This document shows positions 35,161 through 46,619 of a DNA stretch of 64,000 bases, one piece after another; position 1 is the stretch's first letter; the number at the start of each line of letters is the position of its first letter. Location: the NCBI RefSeq assembly GCF_033958435.1, contig NC_134137.1:111672501-111736500 (forward strand), given 5' to 3'. The position numbers and the translations under genes are program-made. The notes under the pieces are model-generated. The model had not been told where the DNA came from. It was given only the letters and a program-made list of their open reading frames with translations, and did no database searches. The stretch comes from Carettochelys insculpta. Lineage: Eukaryota > Chordata > Testudines > Carettochelyidae.

Positions 35161-35493
35161 GCAGAGCTGCCTGCCACATGCATTCTAATTACTGCAGCTT
35201 AACCACCCCCCCATGAAGTAAGAGCATTCATTATGTCACAATATGATTTATTGGCATTATGAAAGAGAAATACATAGGCAGCATGTGCATTACGGATCAG
35301 TCATAAAGCTGTTTTTTAGTTTCCCTTATTGCTGCAGCCTAAGCGTGGCTACTGGTGGATGGCAGAGTAGGCAGCTGTGAGTAAGCCCTGCCTATTGCCT
35401 ATGCTTCAGAATTCCAGATAGATGGGAGAATTTCCCACCTTGATTCACATATATTGTGCAAAATAGCACATGCTGTAATAATGGTGGGGACAG

Positions 35494-35578
35494 GTTGCAT
35501 CTGATGAAGTGGGTCTTTGCCCATGAAAGCTTATGCTCCAAAATATCTGTTAGTCTGTGAGGTGCCACAGGACTTCTT
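35494..35578 (+). mobile_element. 85-bp Penelope tail insertion in Harbinger-2 transposase
   Basis: The insert runs from just before CTGATGA to GCCACAGGACTTCTT, the same segment as the inverted arms of the foldbacks. The flanks GGTGGGGACA (35484-35493) and GCTGGGTACA (35579-35588) are a 10-bp duplication with two differences. Taking out the insert and one flank rejoins ETNVP to TIITACAILHN in frame. Confidence 0.75.
35501..35538 (+). ncRNA. Hammerhead-ribozyme-like motif (best preserved, plus strand)
   Basis: CTGATGA (35501-35507), stem II GTGGG with CCCAT (35509-35513 and 35520-35524), GAAA (35525-35528), then GCTTATGCTC (35529-35538), readable as a 2-bp helix III with a UUAU loop and a U-C cleavage site. 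Helix I pairing with the upstream GCAT side is weak in this truncated copy. The known hammerhead consensus is CUGANGA, helix II, GAAA, helix III, UH. Confidence 0.6.
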
Positions 35579-36530
35579 GCTGGGTACATTAGTTTCACAA
35601 ATGTCCAAACCGTTCAATAAACATCTGACACATGCTTTTAAATGTCCAAAAGCACATTCTGTGATCATTCTGCACCTGCTCAGTATGTGATTAAAGTTTT
35701 CTTTACCAGGGTCCAGGGCTCCTGTGTAGGGTTTCATCAGGGAGGGAATCAGAGGGTAATTAGCGTCACCCAATATAACAAATGGCATCTCCACATCACC
35801 AATCTTGATTTTCTGATCGGGGAAAAAAGTCCCATCCAGGAACTTTTGGTACAGTCTCAAATTTCAGACTATGAGTGCATTGTGAACCCTTCCTGACAAG
35901 CCAACGTTGATGTCAGTAAAATGACCTTTGTGAAATACCAACCCCTGCATGACCATGGAGAAGTACTGCTTTTGATTAATATACTCCGAGGCCAGGCGGG
36001 TTGGGGCCATGATGGGGATGTGATGCCATCTATTGCCCCACTGCAGTTAGGAAAGCCCTGGGCAGCAAAGCCATCCACTGTGTCCTGTACATCTCCCAGG
36101 ATCACCGTCTTCCCAAGGAGATGCTGACAGATTGCACGGGACACCTCCATCACCATTGACCCCACTGGAGATCTGCCCACCCCAAACTGACTTGCCACTG
36201 ACCAGTAACTGTCGGGGGTTGCAAACTTTCACAGTGCAATTGCCACTTTCTTCTGAACCCTTAAAGCCTCCCTCATTTTGGTTTTTCTGTGCTTCAGGGT
36301 GGGCCCCAGCACATCACAAAATTTCATAAAGGTGGACTTGCACATGTGAAAGTTCTGCACTCACTGCTGGTCTTGCTAGAACTCCAAAATGATGTGGTGC
36401 CGCCAGTGTGTGCTGGTCTATCATGTCCAAAACCACCACTCCACTGTCAGCAATGCAGTCAAGGCAGGCACCAGGTCTGAGTTCTTGGACTGCAGTTGGG
36501 AGATTTGCTCTTCCAAACCATCCTCATCGT

Positions 36531-36558
36531 CAGCAGCAGCAGCAGCAGCAGAAGCAGC
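36531..36558 (+). repeat. (CAG)n microsatellite
   Basis: About eight CAG units, one interrupted by GAAG. It lies on the 5' side of the minus-strand transposase. Confidence 0.9.
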
Positions 36559-37003
36559 ACGATAGCCAAGCATCACTGAGCTTTAGAAATGAAGGACAAA
36601 TTTCATGATAGCCACTGTGGTTGCTGAAACAATCTGTGCTATGAGTTGGAGCATTTGTGGATCCATGCTTGTGCTGGAATGCTGCAGCAGGAAACGGAGC
36701 AATCTCCAGGTCTTTTGTAGTGTGGTTACTGATGCAGTGAATTCTGGGACACTGCTTTTCTGAGATTCCAACATGAAACATCCACAAGCAACCAAGGCTA
36801 GGGCACCATGGGATTGGTACCTAAAATCCAGTGCTCATGCTGTCGAACTTGCATGGGACAATGGGGACACAGAGATTCGACACGGCACAAAGGGGGGTTG
36901 AATTTCAAGAAGTTTTGTGGACACTTTATTCGAATTCAAAATATCAAGGTTAAATATTTGAATTTATTAAATATCCAATTTATCTTGTAGTGTAGATGCA
37001 GAA

Positions 37004-37195
37004 TAATTGGCTGAACAAGAAGTAGAACTGAACAGACATGCAGACTCTAAAGTTTTACACTGTGTTGTTATTAATGCAGTTTTTTGTACATAATTCTACA
37101 TTTCTATGTTCAACTTCAATAGTTAAGAGAGTGCACTACAGTACTTCTACTAGGTGAATTTAAAATACTATTTATTTTACTTTTCATGAAATATA
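37004..37195 (+). mobile_element. hAT element, right part
   Basis: It resumes the hAT after Harbinger-2 with GGCTGAACAAGAAGTAGAAC, the transposase C-terminus and stop, then continues as the inverted copy of the left arm (30865-31028). Similarity stops near 37195, so the outermost right end is missing. Confidence 0.8.
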
Positions 37196-37624
37196 TTTCC
37201 CTGAGGGAGCCATGCAGCCTGCCAAGAAGGTGGCGGGAGCAGTGGAGGAGCTGCATGTGCAAAGGCAAGTTAATCCTTGGGGGGTGGGGGCTCAGAGGGG
37301 TTAAGCTTGGGGGGGGTGTCAGTTGCAGTATGAGGGGGTAAACCTGGGGATTGGGGTGGATATGTGGGCTGAGGTGGGTACAGCCTGGAGAAGGGGGTAA
37401 CTTAGCTTTCTAACTGGTACAAATAATTGTGTGTGCTGTTCTTAAAACAGGGATGATAAAAAGCACAGTTTGACATTATTTATTAAGGACTATCCGTATT
37501 CACGTGCATAGCGGCTCTTGAAGGATCGATTTTGTAACTGAATTTGAAAAAATGACTCTTCTCACAATTTCAGTTGCAGACCCCTGAACAAGGACAAGTG
37601 CATTTAGGGTGGGAGACTCCCATG
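37196..37624. other. Unassigned, G-rich in part
   Basis: The G-rich segment 37200-37400 and a following AT-rich part match neither the hAT arm nor CR1. Something replaced or deleted the hAT terminus here. Confidence 0.35.
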
Positions 37625-38270
37625 TACTGCTTGTTACAGTTTGGGGACTGACTGGCTAAGCAGCAGTACTACAGAAGAGGATCTGGATTTTACAGTGGAT
37701 TAGAAGGCTGGTATGAATCCACAGTATTTGGCACTGGTGAGACCACATCTGGAATTTTATGTTCCGGGTTGGCACCCATACTACAGAAAGCACACAGCTA
37801 CATTGGAGACAGTCCACTTGAGGATAAAAAAATATGAGGGGGCTATGGCGCATGACTGATGAGTTGAGGCTGAGGCAAGTGGACTTGTTTAGTTTATAGA
37901 AGAAAAAAAAAGAGTGGCATTTGATAGCACCTTTCAACTACTTGAAAGGGGGTTCCAAAGAGAAAGAAGCTATATTATTCTCATTGATGGTGGATATGAG
38001 ATCAAGAAGCCAGGGTATCAAGCTGCAGTGGGGAAGGTCTACATTGGATCTGAGGAAAAAAGCGTTTCTGTAGGGTGGTGATGAAACACAGAAATGGGTT
38101 ACCGAGGGAAGTGGTGGAATTTACATCCTTACAGGTTTTTAAACCAGGCTTGATGAATCCCTGAATGGGATGATTTAGTTGGGGTCGTCCTGCTTTGAGC
38201 CGGAGGTTGGACCAGATGACCTCCTGAGATCTCTTTGCAAACCAATCTTCTACGAATCTATAATCAGTCT
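37625..38270 (+). mobile_element. CR1 LINE 3' part
   Basis: The forward reading follows the CR1 ORF2 C-terminal part and 3' region, through LEFYVPGWHPYYRKHTATLE-like decay, then GGGGTTCCAAAGAG, GAAATGGGTTACCGAGGGAA, CTTGATGAATCCCTG and GTTGGACCAGATGACCTCCT, blocks shared with the copy at 51946. It has several stops. Confidence 0.8.
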
Positions 38271-40296
38271 GGATTGGTTGCATGTGAATAATGAAGAAGC
38301 AATATTTCTGATGTCAAGTCAGTTTCTCTGGTTGCACTGGAGAGGTGGTACTATTCATCCGAGAAAAATAAACCACAAAATAGAGAAGTAAAGATGGATG
38401 CTTTAAAAAGGTTTTCAGACAGTATACAGGGCCAAAGTCTCAGCTCTTGTTGGTGTGACACCATTGTTTTAATTGAGCAACACCATTTTACACCAGGATC
38501 TGAGAATCTGGCTCAGTGTTTAAAGCTAGAACCCTATTACAACTATGGTTAGAGAGTATGACCCGTTGTAAAGTAGGAAAGCAGTGAGGGGGAAAAGGGT
38601 CAGCTGTGAATTCCCTAGATATGCAAAGAAGCCAATAGCCCCAATGCTTTTGGAGTTGTTTCCAGAATCTGTTAAAACATGTGAAGGCTAAAAATTTAAT
38701 TAGCCTCCAGAGTATGTCTGAAGGTACCACACCAGTGCTGGCATGCATATATAAATTTGCAAAGCCTAGGTGTGAAGTATCATCAGGAGGATTCCAAAGC
38801 CTTATTGTTAACAAGGGTCTTCACACAGACAACTCACAGAGGTGCTTGCAATTGCCACACTATTTAGGATTCCTGAGGTAAATTTAATGGAACTGTTTTT
38901 GAGGGACCCAGGTGCAAAGGCTGACCCTTGTCCAAAGGGTTGCTCTAATTAGACAGTTCTAAGAAATACTGCAGTTTGAATATTCACAGGTGTTCCTCAG
39001 AATAGTACATGGTAGTTAGGGGAACCATTAAAACAATACCTTCAGTTTATGGTTCAAAGAAGCAGGTGCAAAAATTACTCCCATATGAAGAGAATTTATG
39101 AAAGCGATACTCTGTATAAGACAAATTGACTGACCAAAAGTCCCACATGCTTGATCCTGGTGAACAGGAATTCCCATTGCAAAATAAATTTTATTCTCTT
39201 CTATAGGCTATTTTTAACATGATGGAAAAAATGAAATAAAAGAGACTTCAACTGTACTGAAGAGGAAGTAGTAAGGGGATATAGAATCCCATGAAGTATG
39301 TGAATGGACTTCTAGAGCCTGATGAAGAAACCCTTTTTCATGTCAGAGAGATTTGATCCTGAAACATGTAGGTAGTGAAACTACCTGCATGAGTAAAAAC
39401 CACTTGCTTGAGTGAAACTTGCAGATTTAAATCCTCGATGTTCTATACTTTGGTGAATTGACAATTCAGATTCAACTGATTTGAATAAATGAAAATCTCT
39501 CAAAACCTTTCTCAAAGGAATATTTTATAATACTTACAGGAGTATTTTTGCTATAGGGTAACTGGGTACCTAAAAGGCTGTATTTCTAGGAATACAAAGT
39601 ATAAAGTATCAAACTGTTTTTTTTTATGTTGAACTATTTTGATCATAGATTATGCAAAGAGTTTGGGTAGTACTTCAGTCTAATAGAAATAGAACTCAAA
39701 GATTCAAAGGGTTTGGACTTTGCACATCTCCTGCTTCTTTCTCTACCACAAATCAAACCCATTATTCACTAAGGTAAGGATGACATTGCACACAACAGGC
39801 CAAATCATCTAAAAGCAATGGAACTACTTATGTGACTAGGAAGAGCATAACTTAACCAATGTAACTCACAAGCATGGTGAAGGCAGTTTGAATTGTGAAA
39901 GCTCAGCACATTAGTTAAAGGTCTGATGAAGACCAAAAACAAATGGTTGGCCTCAATTACTTACTTGATAGATATCAGCTTATCAGATAGGGGTAAAATA
40001 GTTAGAAATTGAATGTAAAGCTAATTGAAATTCAGTGAGTCTGATTCACACAAGGAATTGCTTGGTTATGAAAGCTGGCACATTGGAAATAATCCATAGA
40101 TTGACTTTTTATGTTGTAATGTGAACATAGCTAGTTCACTATTATTTATCCTAAAATCATTTTTGTGATTGAAAAATTGCCCAAAGTAAAATATTTTGTG
40201 AAAAATTCTGAAAAACAAAACAATGTTTTTATATATTTCTGCTCTCATTCAGAAACAGTTATGCACTGACAGAGAAGGATGCACTAGATAATTTAT
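38271..40296. other. No gene or repeat recognised
   Basis: AT-rich. The minus-strand frame 38488-38814 and others lack motifs or support. Confidence 0.45.
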
Positions 40297-40298
40297 TA

Positions 40299-40910
40299 CA
40301 GTAAAATTCCTTTAATCTGGCATGTCTGGGACCCAGCAGGTGCTAGATTACCAAATTTTCAAGACTATTTGATGTCACCATAACCACCTCGCCCTAGTTC
40401 AAACCCCACTGTCGTGGCTCACCACTCCCACACCCAGCTGCAGCGCAACACTCCTGCACAATCCCCAGCTTCTTCTCTACCCTTCACTCCTGCAGCTTCT
40501 TCACCACTCCCAGGCTTCTCATCTTCACCACCCCATGCTTCTCAGCTTCCCCACCCCTCTGTGTCTCCAGCTTCACCCACACACTCCTGCAGCTTCTGCA
40601 CCCATGCGCCTCTCCAGCTTCTACATCCCCACACTCCTGCAGCTTCTGCACCACCATATGTCTCCAGCTTCACTTCCCCTGCACGCCCCAGATCCAACCC
40701 CCTCACTCACTAGCTCCAACCCCTGCATGCCACAGCTCAACTCCACCTCCCGGCCCCCCTGCAGCCCTAACCTACCCCAGGCTTAACCTCCCTGCCCACA
40801 TCTCACAGCCCCAGCCTACCACTCAAACCCCCTGATTTATGTGAATTTCGAGGTACACATATCTCAGGGAATGCCAGACTATCAGAGACCAGATTAAAGG
40901 GCTTTTACTG
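40299..40910. mobile_element. Pogo/Tigger-like non-autonomous element
   Basis: 612 bp. The left end CAGTAAAATTCCTTTAATCT and the right end, reverse-complemented as CAGTAAAAGCCCTTTAATCT, are near-perfect inverted repeats, and TA flanks both sides (40297-40298, 40911-40912). CAGT starts and TA duplications are typical of pogo-type mariners. The interior (40414-40800) is C-rich with repeated CTCCTGCAGCTTCTGCACC-like pieces, giving Pro/Ser-rich chance frames. Confidence 0.8.
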
Positions 40911-40912
40911 TA

Positions 40913-41330
40913 TATAGTTTCTATATTTAACTTCTAAGTCTTCAGCTGCATAAAGAGGTTTTTACAGACTATCAGCAGCTGTTCAGAACACAGCCACCTT
41001 TAAAAATATATATATTCATAGCTTCTAGCATCACAAAACTCCCAGGAGAATATACTACAAATATTTCAGTCAGATCACAGTGATGCCACTGCTGGTGAAA
41101 TGCATAACAGGAAATCCGTCTCCAGTCAAAAATGAGTTGTCTGATATTTATGGAAGAAATAGGTAAAAAGAGATAGAAAATGCAGCAGTCAGGTATACAG
41201 AGCTGCATGTCAGGAATTTTACTCCAGGCACTTCAATTTAACCTCTATGCTCCTTACTTTTCCTCACTTACAACTAGCAAGGATATTGTGAAGCTTAGTA
41301 GTGATGAGATCCTTTTTGAATGCTCTTTCC
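40913..41330. other. No gene or repeat recognised
   Basis: Spacer with no supported feature. Confidence 0.4.
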
Positions 41331-41609
41331 GGCCATGTCTACACAAGCTAGAAAACTCGATCTAAGATGAGCAAATCCAGCTACGACAATTGTGTAGCTG
41401 GAACTGACATACCCTAGACTGATTGTTCCAGACATCCACACAGTGGGAGGTTGATGGGACAAACTCCCTGAAACCCTGCAACAATAAGGAGTACCAGGGC
41501 CAACTGTATTGCCCTGAGGTGCAGTTTAGCTCATCCCAGTAGGTGCGCTAAATTGAACCCCAGAAGATTGACCCTGAAGGAGCTGATATTCTAGTAAGTG
41601 TGAACATAC
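41331..41609. mobile_element. MITE with GTCTACAC-type ends
   Basis: The left end GGCCATGTCTACACAAGC and the right end, reverse-complemented as GTATGTTCACACTTACTAG, are weakly inverted. The size and GTCTACAC start resemble the Harbinger-type MITEs in this window, but the sequence is otherwise different. Boundaries are approximate. Confidence 0.5.
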
Positions 41610-44600
41610 TTATGAAATGCAAAGTATTGTACCTTAGTAGGGAAAAAAGACTCCAGAATAGCTAGAGTTGTCCACTGCTGGCTTTGTCACCACAGTGGAG
41701 TTCAACAGAGTCAAAGTCACAGTGTGTTAGTGCAAAGCTAATTCACTTAATCATCCCTGACTATTTATAATTTGTTCTAATTTGTTATGACACAGACATC
41801 AAGTGAGCATTTGTGAGCAGGAAAAAAAAAAGCAAGTAGCCATTAGCACTTACTTGCATTCAACAGAAACTTATATTTGGGCCAAACTGTAGCATTAGGT
41901 ATATTCCCAAGTAGGCAACAATACAGAACTGCAGAATCCCAGGAAAATTTGAGGGAGGGATTATTGCTTCCTATCCCTCACTCATGCAAAGAGATAAAGC
42001 CAAGTGGCCTGGTATCCAGGCCAAATGCACAAAGTGCGCATATTTAAAATGGATCATCCCCTTGACACTGCTAGTTCAGAGAGAACACATGGGGCCATGA
42101 CCCCACCTCCTTGTCCCTGCCTGCTTTTTTGCAGAGTGCAAAGATTGCAGTTGTGACAAACTGTTTCATGGGCTACAAAAGAGTGGGGTGACTACGCATG
42201 AGGGCAAGTTACAATCTGTTCATTATATTTCTGCATCAAAAACAAACAAACAGAAATCTTCAAACTGTAAGTATATACAGTATATTTGTGGAATATAATG
42301 AGATAGGTCCAAACTTGCCTTCCCTTTCTACTCATGCAATTTTACTACAATTTTTAGGATTCAACTGTACAGTTACAACTGAAGGGATTTTCACACCTAC
42401 CTATGACTCCCGTTTACCATTGGCCTAACTAGCTTGGTGTCACTGCTAGTCTAGAAAAGTACAGTTGAAGAGCCATTTATCTTGCAACACAGCTCTCAAA
42501 CTCAAGCCATTTTGGTTCATCTTGCACACACAGAGTATTGACAAAAACATCGTTTTTGATTTTTAAGGTCATGTCTGTGTATCACAGCTCCTTTCTTCTT
42601 CAGTCTCCCCTCTCAAATTCATATCTAGGCTGACCTTTAATGTGCTGTATTGAAAGACTTTGGAAATAATGAGAGCTGTCTGTGACCTATCATTATGTGT
42701 TTTGCTGGTTATAAACTAAAAATGCAACAACATCAAAATTTCCACTACCCATGGATTCCTCTAAACAGCCCTAACTCCCAGCCAGTAAATTCCATTGTGT
42801 TCTAATAGTAGTCTTGGCAGCCCAGCCCATTACCAATTCATTGTACAAACTCAATAGGAAGGGCAAAGTGTGTAAAATGCTTGGAGATCCATTTGGGTGA
42901 AAAGGACAGAGTAAATACCAAGATCATTCTTATCATTTACAGTGCAGAACAGAAATAAATATAAATCAAAATAACAGACTATTATATTTTGTTAGCATAT
43001 TCATAATGTTGTAGGAATTGGTACATGATGCAGTCCCATCTTGTGTGCCTCAGAAATACAAGCCAGTAGGGTGCCATTTCAGTATTTCACACTATAAAAT
43101 GAATGTTGTTAATCATTAAGGTAAGCCCTCTGGATATTCATATTTGCTGCACTTTGCCTTCTGAATACACTGCAAGAATTTTACAGGGGAGTGAGTAAAA
43201 CTAAATATCTCTCTTGCTATTTGCCATTCAGCTGAAAATTTGCTGTTGAAATACAACTGAAAGGACATAGTTTCATGGTTAGTCACTGCGTAGGTCTCTC
43301 TCTCTCTCTCTGGGTCTTACCAAGGACTGATTTTCACCCATGCATGCTTAGTTTTCAGTATGGCTGTGTTGCGGGTAGGTCAGTGATCGGTTTGACCCTC
43401 AGTTGTAAATTACAGTATTCTTTTTGTTCTTAGCACTGTTTGTATTTCTTCTCACGCTAAACGAATATACTACTGAAAGGTGTGAATGAATCTGGATATA
43501 CGACTTAGCAGCCTGTGCCATGTTATGTTCATTCTACGCTTTCATAGTACATGAAAGCAAATTGACCAGTGCTTAACTTGCATATCATTTCATTCCACGC
43601 TAAACTTGAGCAGGAAATTTATGGGAACTCTGTTCACATGTGGTGAGTTGCAGGAGGAGTTTTGTGCTGAGTGTGTAGGCTACAGCAGACAGCTGTGGAA
43701 TAAGGCAGGGCAATGTGCACTCTGCTCAGGCAGATCAACACCCTGCACAGGTGATATGACAATATACAGCCATGTGCCCAGGCCCAGGGTGAGAAGGGGA
43801 ATTAAGCTTCCTCTTTCACTTGTAATTTTCCATGGGGGTGGGTATCCACATGCAGACTGCTCAGAATAATAAATAAAGAACTGCAGACGTAAGGTTGTGC
43901 ATAGGGCTGGTAAGGTCATCATATGAAACAAACATACTACAGAAATTAATGCCAGAGCCCATATTTGTATGCAGCAAGAGCCTACCAGAGTTCAAGTTCA
44001 CGTGAAGAACATGACAGGCAGTACAGAAGCCCATGTCCTGAAAAGTGCCTTATTCAGTGCCAGATCAGTAATGAAAAGTGGATTTTGGAATGTAAGAAAT
44101 AATGTTTAAAATATGAAAGCTGCTCAAGTAATTGATAGATGCCACCTTGTCATCTTTAGAATTAGTGACCTGTAGATGGACAATTTGAAATAAGCAAACA
44201 AATAAAACTCTCATCTACTCTGGGAATCTGAATGATAGACATGAAGCTGGAGTAAAGTGAAGCTGGGTAGTTGAAAGAATCAAAGAACAGGCTGATAAGG
44301 AATTAGTCGACTAATTAGAGCTAATTTTTAGGTTACAGTCTGACAGTGATACAATGCTGCACACATACCAATGAAAAGCCAGGTGAAGGGAAAATATGAG
44401 TTGCTATTGAAGCGAGGTCCCAGAGCGTGATATTACAGAGCTATAGGAGATTTTAGTGCAAAGGTTGAAGCAACAATGTATTGTGTTGCATAAAGACTAA
44501 GGTGACAGGGCATTGGATGTAAATAAAAATGGTGAAATTAATAGAATTGTGCAGTATGACTATAGGTACTGGAACCCGGTGTTCTGGGTGTTCTGCCATA

Positions 44601-46259
44601 TCCCCATCTTAAAGTGGTTAATGTTACATACGGGGTTTACAGTTGGGTTCAGTAGCCCTCAGCAACCCCCACTATAACCTCAACACATGGCTATTTCCAC
44701 ATAAAAAAACCCATAAAGTGATGTGGAACTCCTCAGATGCTGCTACAAAAAACAGGCAAACTGCTTCTGCTCTTCACTTAATTGTTGCTGCTCATGGGCA
44801 GATGTACGTGTTGTGACATTACTGGATTCTTAAAGTAAATATAAAAGCCATTTCTGTCATCACTGTATGTGATGGACTCCAAATTTTGTGGTAGGGTGGG
44901 GGGGTGAGTGACATGTCTAATGAAAGCTAGTAGTGCTCTGAATCTGTTTATGCTACTTATATATCTGTGCCATGTTTGTTTGCAAAGTTATAGATATTGG
45001 CTCCTTAGCTGTATTAGAAATGTTTTAGAGCTACGGGTATATAATAGGAAGTGGGGTCTCCTACCAGACGGGATAGTAGATGAAGACTCAGACTTTAAAT
45101 ACACATCTCAGGTATTAGGGACTAGTCATCTGGGATGCAGTCCACCTGGTCAGATGACCCTGAATTGCCTATGGAAGAAGAGTGTTTCCCTCCATATGGC
45201 AAGCTATAAGATGGCCCCTGCAGTAACCATCTTTGTCTTCAATCTCCAGTCTTCAGACTGTATGAACTGAGCCCATGTGAACTGGGTTCTTACTCCTCAA
45301 GGGGTGTGCTTTCAGAGACTTTCAAGAAATCAGCATATAATACTTCTGGTCTGCATCAGTCCCTTTAATGGATGCTTGTAATGTGCCATTTTCACATTTT
45401 TTCTCTCATCCTATTCTTTCTTTCTTTGTTAATAAATCTTTAGATTTCAGATTCTGAAGGATGGGCACAGAGTGCTGTTTCGGGTAAGATCCAAGTATAT
45501 ATTGACCTGGAAATGTGGCTGGACCCTTTGAGGTCCAGAAGAATCTGTGTGGACTTAGTGCAATAGGTTTTAAGAACCTCTCCTGAGTAGGGGAAGTTGC
45601 TGTTTTCAGCATTAGGAGCAGCTGGAGAATCTGTGGGTTTGCTTGTGTATCTTCTGGCTGGCCAGTGGGGCTGGCACAGGTACTATTGTGGGTTGCTTGA
45701 TTTGCTTTACTGAGAAGGAAATCACAGCCTGGGCTGTAAGTGGCCTGGTTTTAAGCAATATACCCAGAACTGGTTTCCTCAGCTGTGCCCAGAAGGCCCC
45801 CATCATATTACACGTGCGTACAGGGGAGTGATGGTGATGGTGACCGTAGCATTCCTACTGCTAAATTGAAGATCAAGTTAAGGACAATGAAGAAGTTTAA
45901 AAGAAGAACACACATAAACAGTGCACAAATTTAAAGATCCAAAATGCCAGCAACTCATCTCAATGCACTGATAGAAACTGATGAGGCTCGAGGTGAAAGA
46001 GGGTAGTCCAAGTAGCAATAGAAGGAGACAGTTGCCAAGGGCTAACACAGGAGGGAGTCTCTGGAACCCACTGGCCATCTGGGAGAGATGGGCACTGATT
46101 GCTCAGCATTCCCCAGTTCCCAGCATTTAGCCCAGCCTCTTTTGGCACCTTTCTAGAAGGGAAAGTGTTCCTCAACGATCTTCCAGACACAGCAGTGGTT
46201 ATTCTTATCCTTCTCAGGATACAGAGCTAGGCTCTGAGAGCCCTTCTCCTCAGGGTTAG
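41610..46259. other. No gene recognised; possible unknown element 44870-45830
   Basis: (TC)n lies at 43294-43311. The segment 44870-45830 has a different, less AT-rich composition and an AATAAA at about 45431 followed by a GGGTAAGATCC piece, which could be an LTR-like or other repeat, but I found no paired ends. The rest carries nothing I can support. Confidence 0.35.
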
Positions 46260-46619
46260 AGTGCCTGCCCCTGGCTCAGGAGCTCATATGCCTTTCCCCA
46301 GCATGGGAGATCTGCCTGGAGCAGGAACTCTCTTGGGAAAGGATATCATGAGCACTTCCTCCCCCCATCACTGCCTGGACAGCAGGAGGAACTACTATAT
46401 GAGGAAGTCACCTGGGCTGCCAGTTCCCAAAAGGGTGCAGCCTGCATTGGAGGGGAGGGAGCTACTGACCAGGGAGCTGAGATAACTGGAGCTGCTAACA
46501 GGGAATTTCTTGGGGGAATCCTCCAGGTGAAGAAGGAGTGATTACAGGCCCCTTGAGATAAGTGTCTGCCTGTGGTGCATGTGCTGGGGGTTTCTTGCTA
46601 GTTAATGTAAAGATACTAT

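Larger units (their letters stand above)
35385..36198 (-). pseudogene. Harbinger-2 transposase, frameshifted and interrupted
   Basis: Minus strand. 36198-35869 carries FGVGRSPVGSMVMEVSRAIC, VQDTVDGFAAQGFPN and GAIDG, holding the first catalytic Asp, after which the frame is lost. A different frame gives FTDINVGLSGRVHNA with the second Asp. 35860-35531 carries LYQKFLDGTFFPDQKI, VILGDANYPLIPSLMKPY, FNHILSRCRMITECAFGHLK with the third acidic residue (E), and LLNGLDICETNVP. A Penelope tail then interrupts, and the frame resumes at about 35490 with TIITACAILHNICES. All three DDE acids are legible, but no single open frame remains. Family transposases are about 350-400 residues. Confidence 0.85.
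31870..37003. mobile_element. PIF/Harbinger DNA transposon (Harbinger-2), 5.1 kb, nested in hAT
   Basis: Inverted ends: TTCTGCTGCGTCTATAGCAC then AAGATAAATT on the left. The right end reverse-complements to TTCTGCATCTACACTACAAG then ATAAATT. A plus-strand Myb/SANT-like ORF (32440-34510) faces a minus-strand transposase (36198-35385). Between them lie two minisatellites and a Penelope tail insertion. The 3-bp duplication is not clear, but the outer sequence on both sides is one hAT element. Confidence 0.8.

Noticed and set aside
41610..46259. Endogenous retrovirus
   Set aside because: I looked for protease, RT and integrase motifs and paired LTRs here and across the window and saw none. The RT coding present is CR1, RTE-like or Penelope type.
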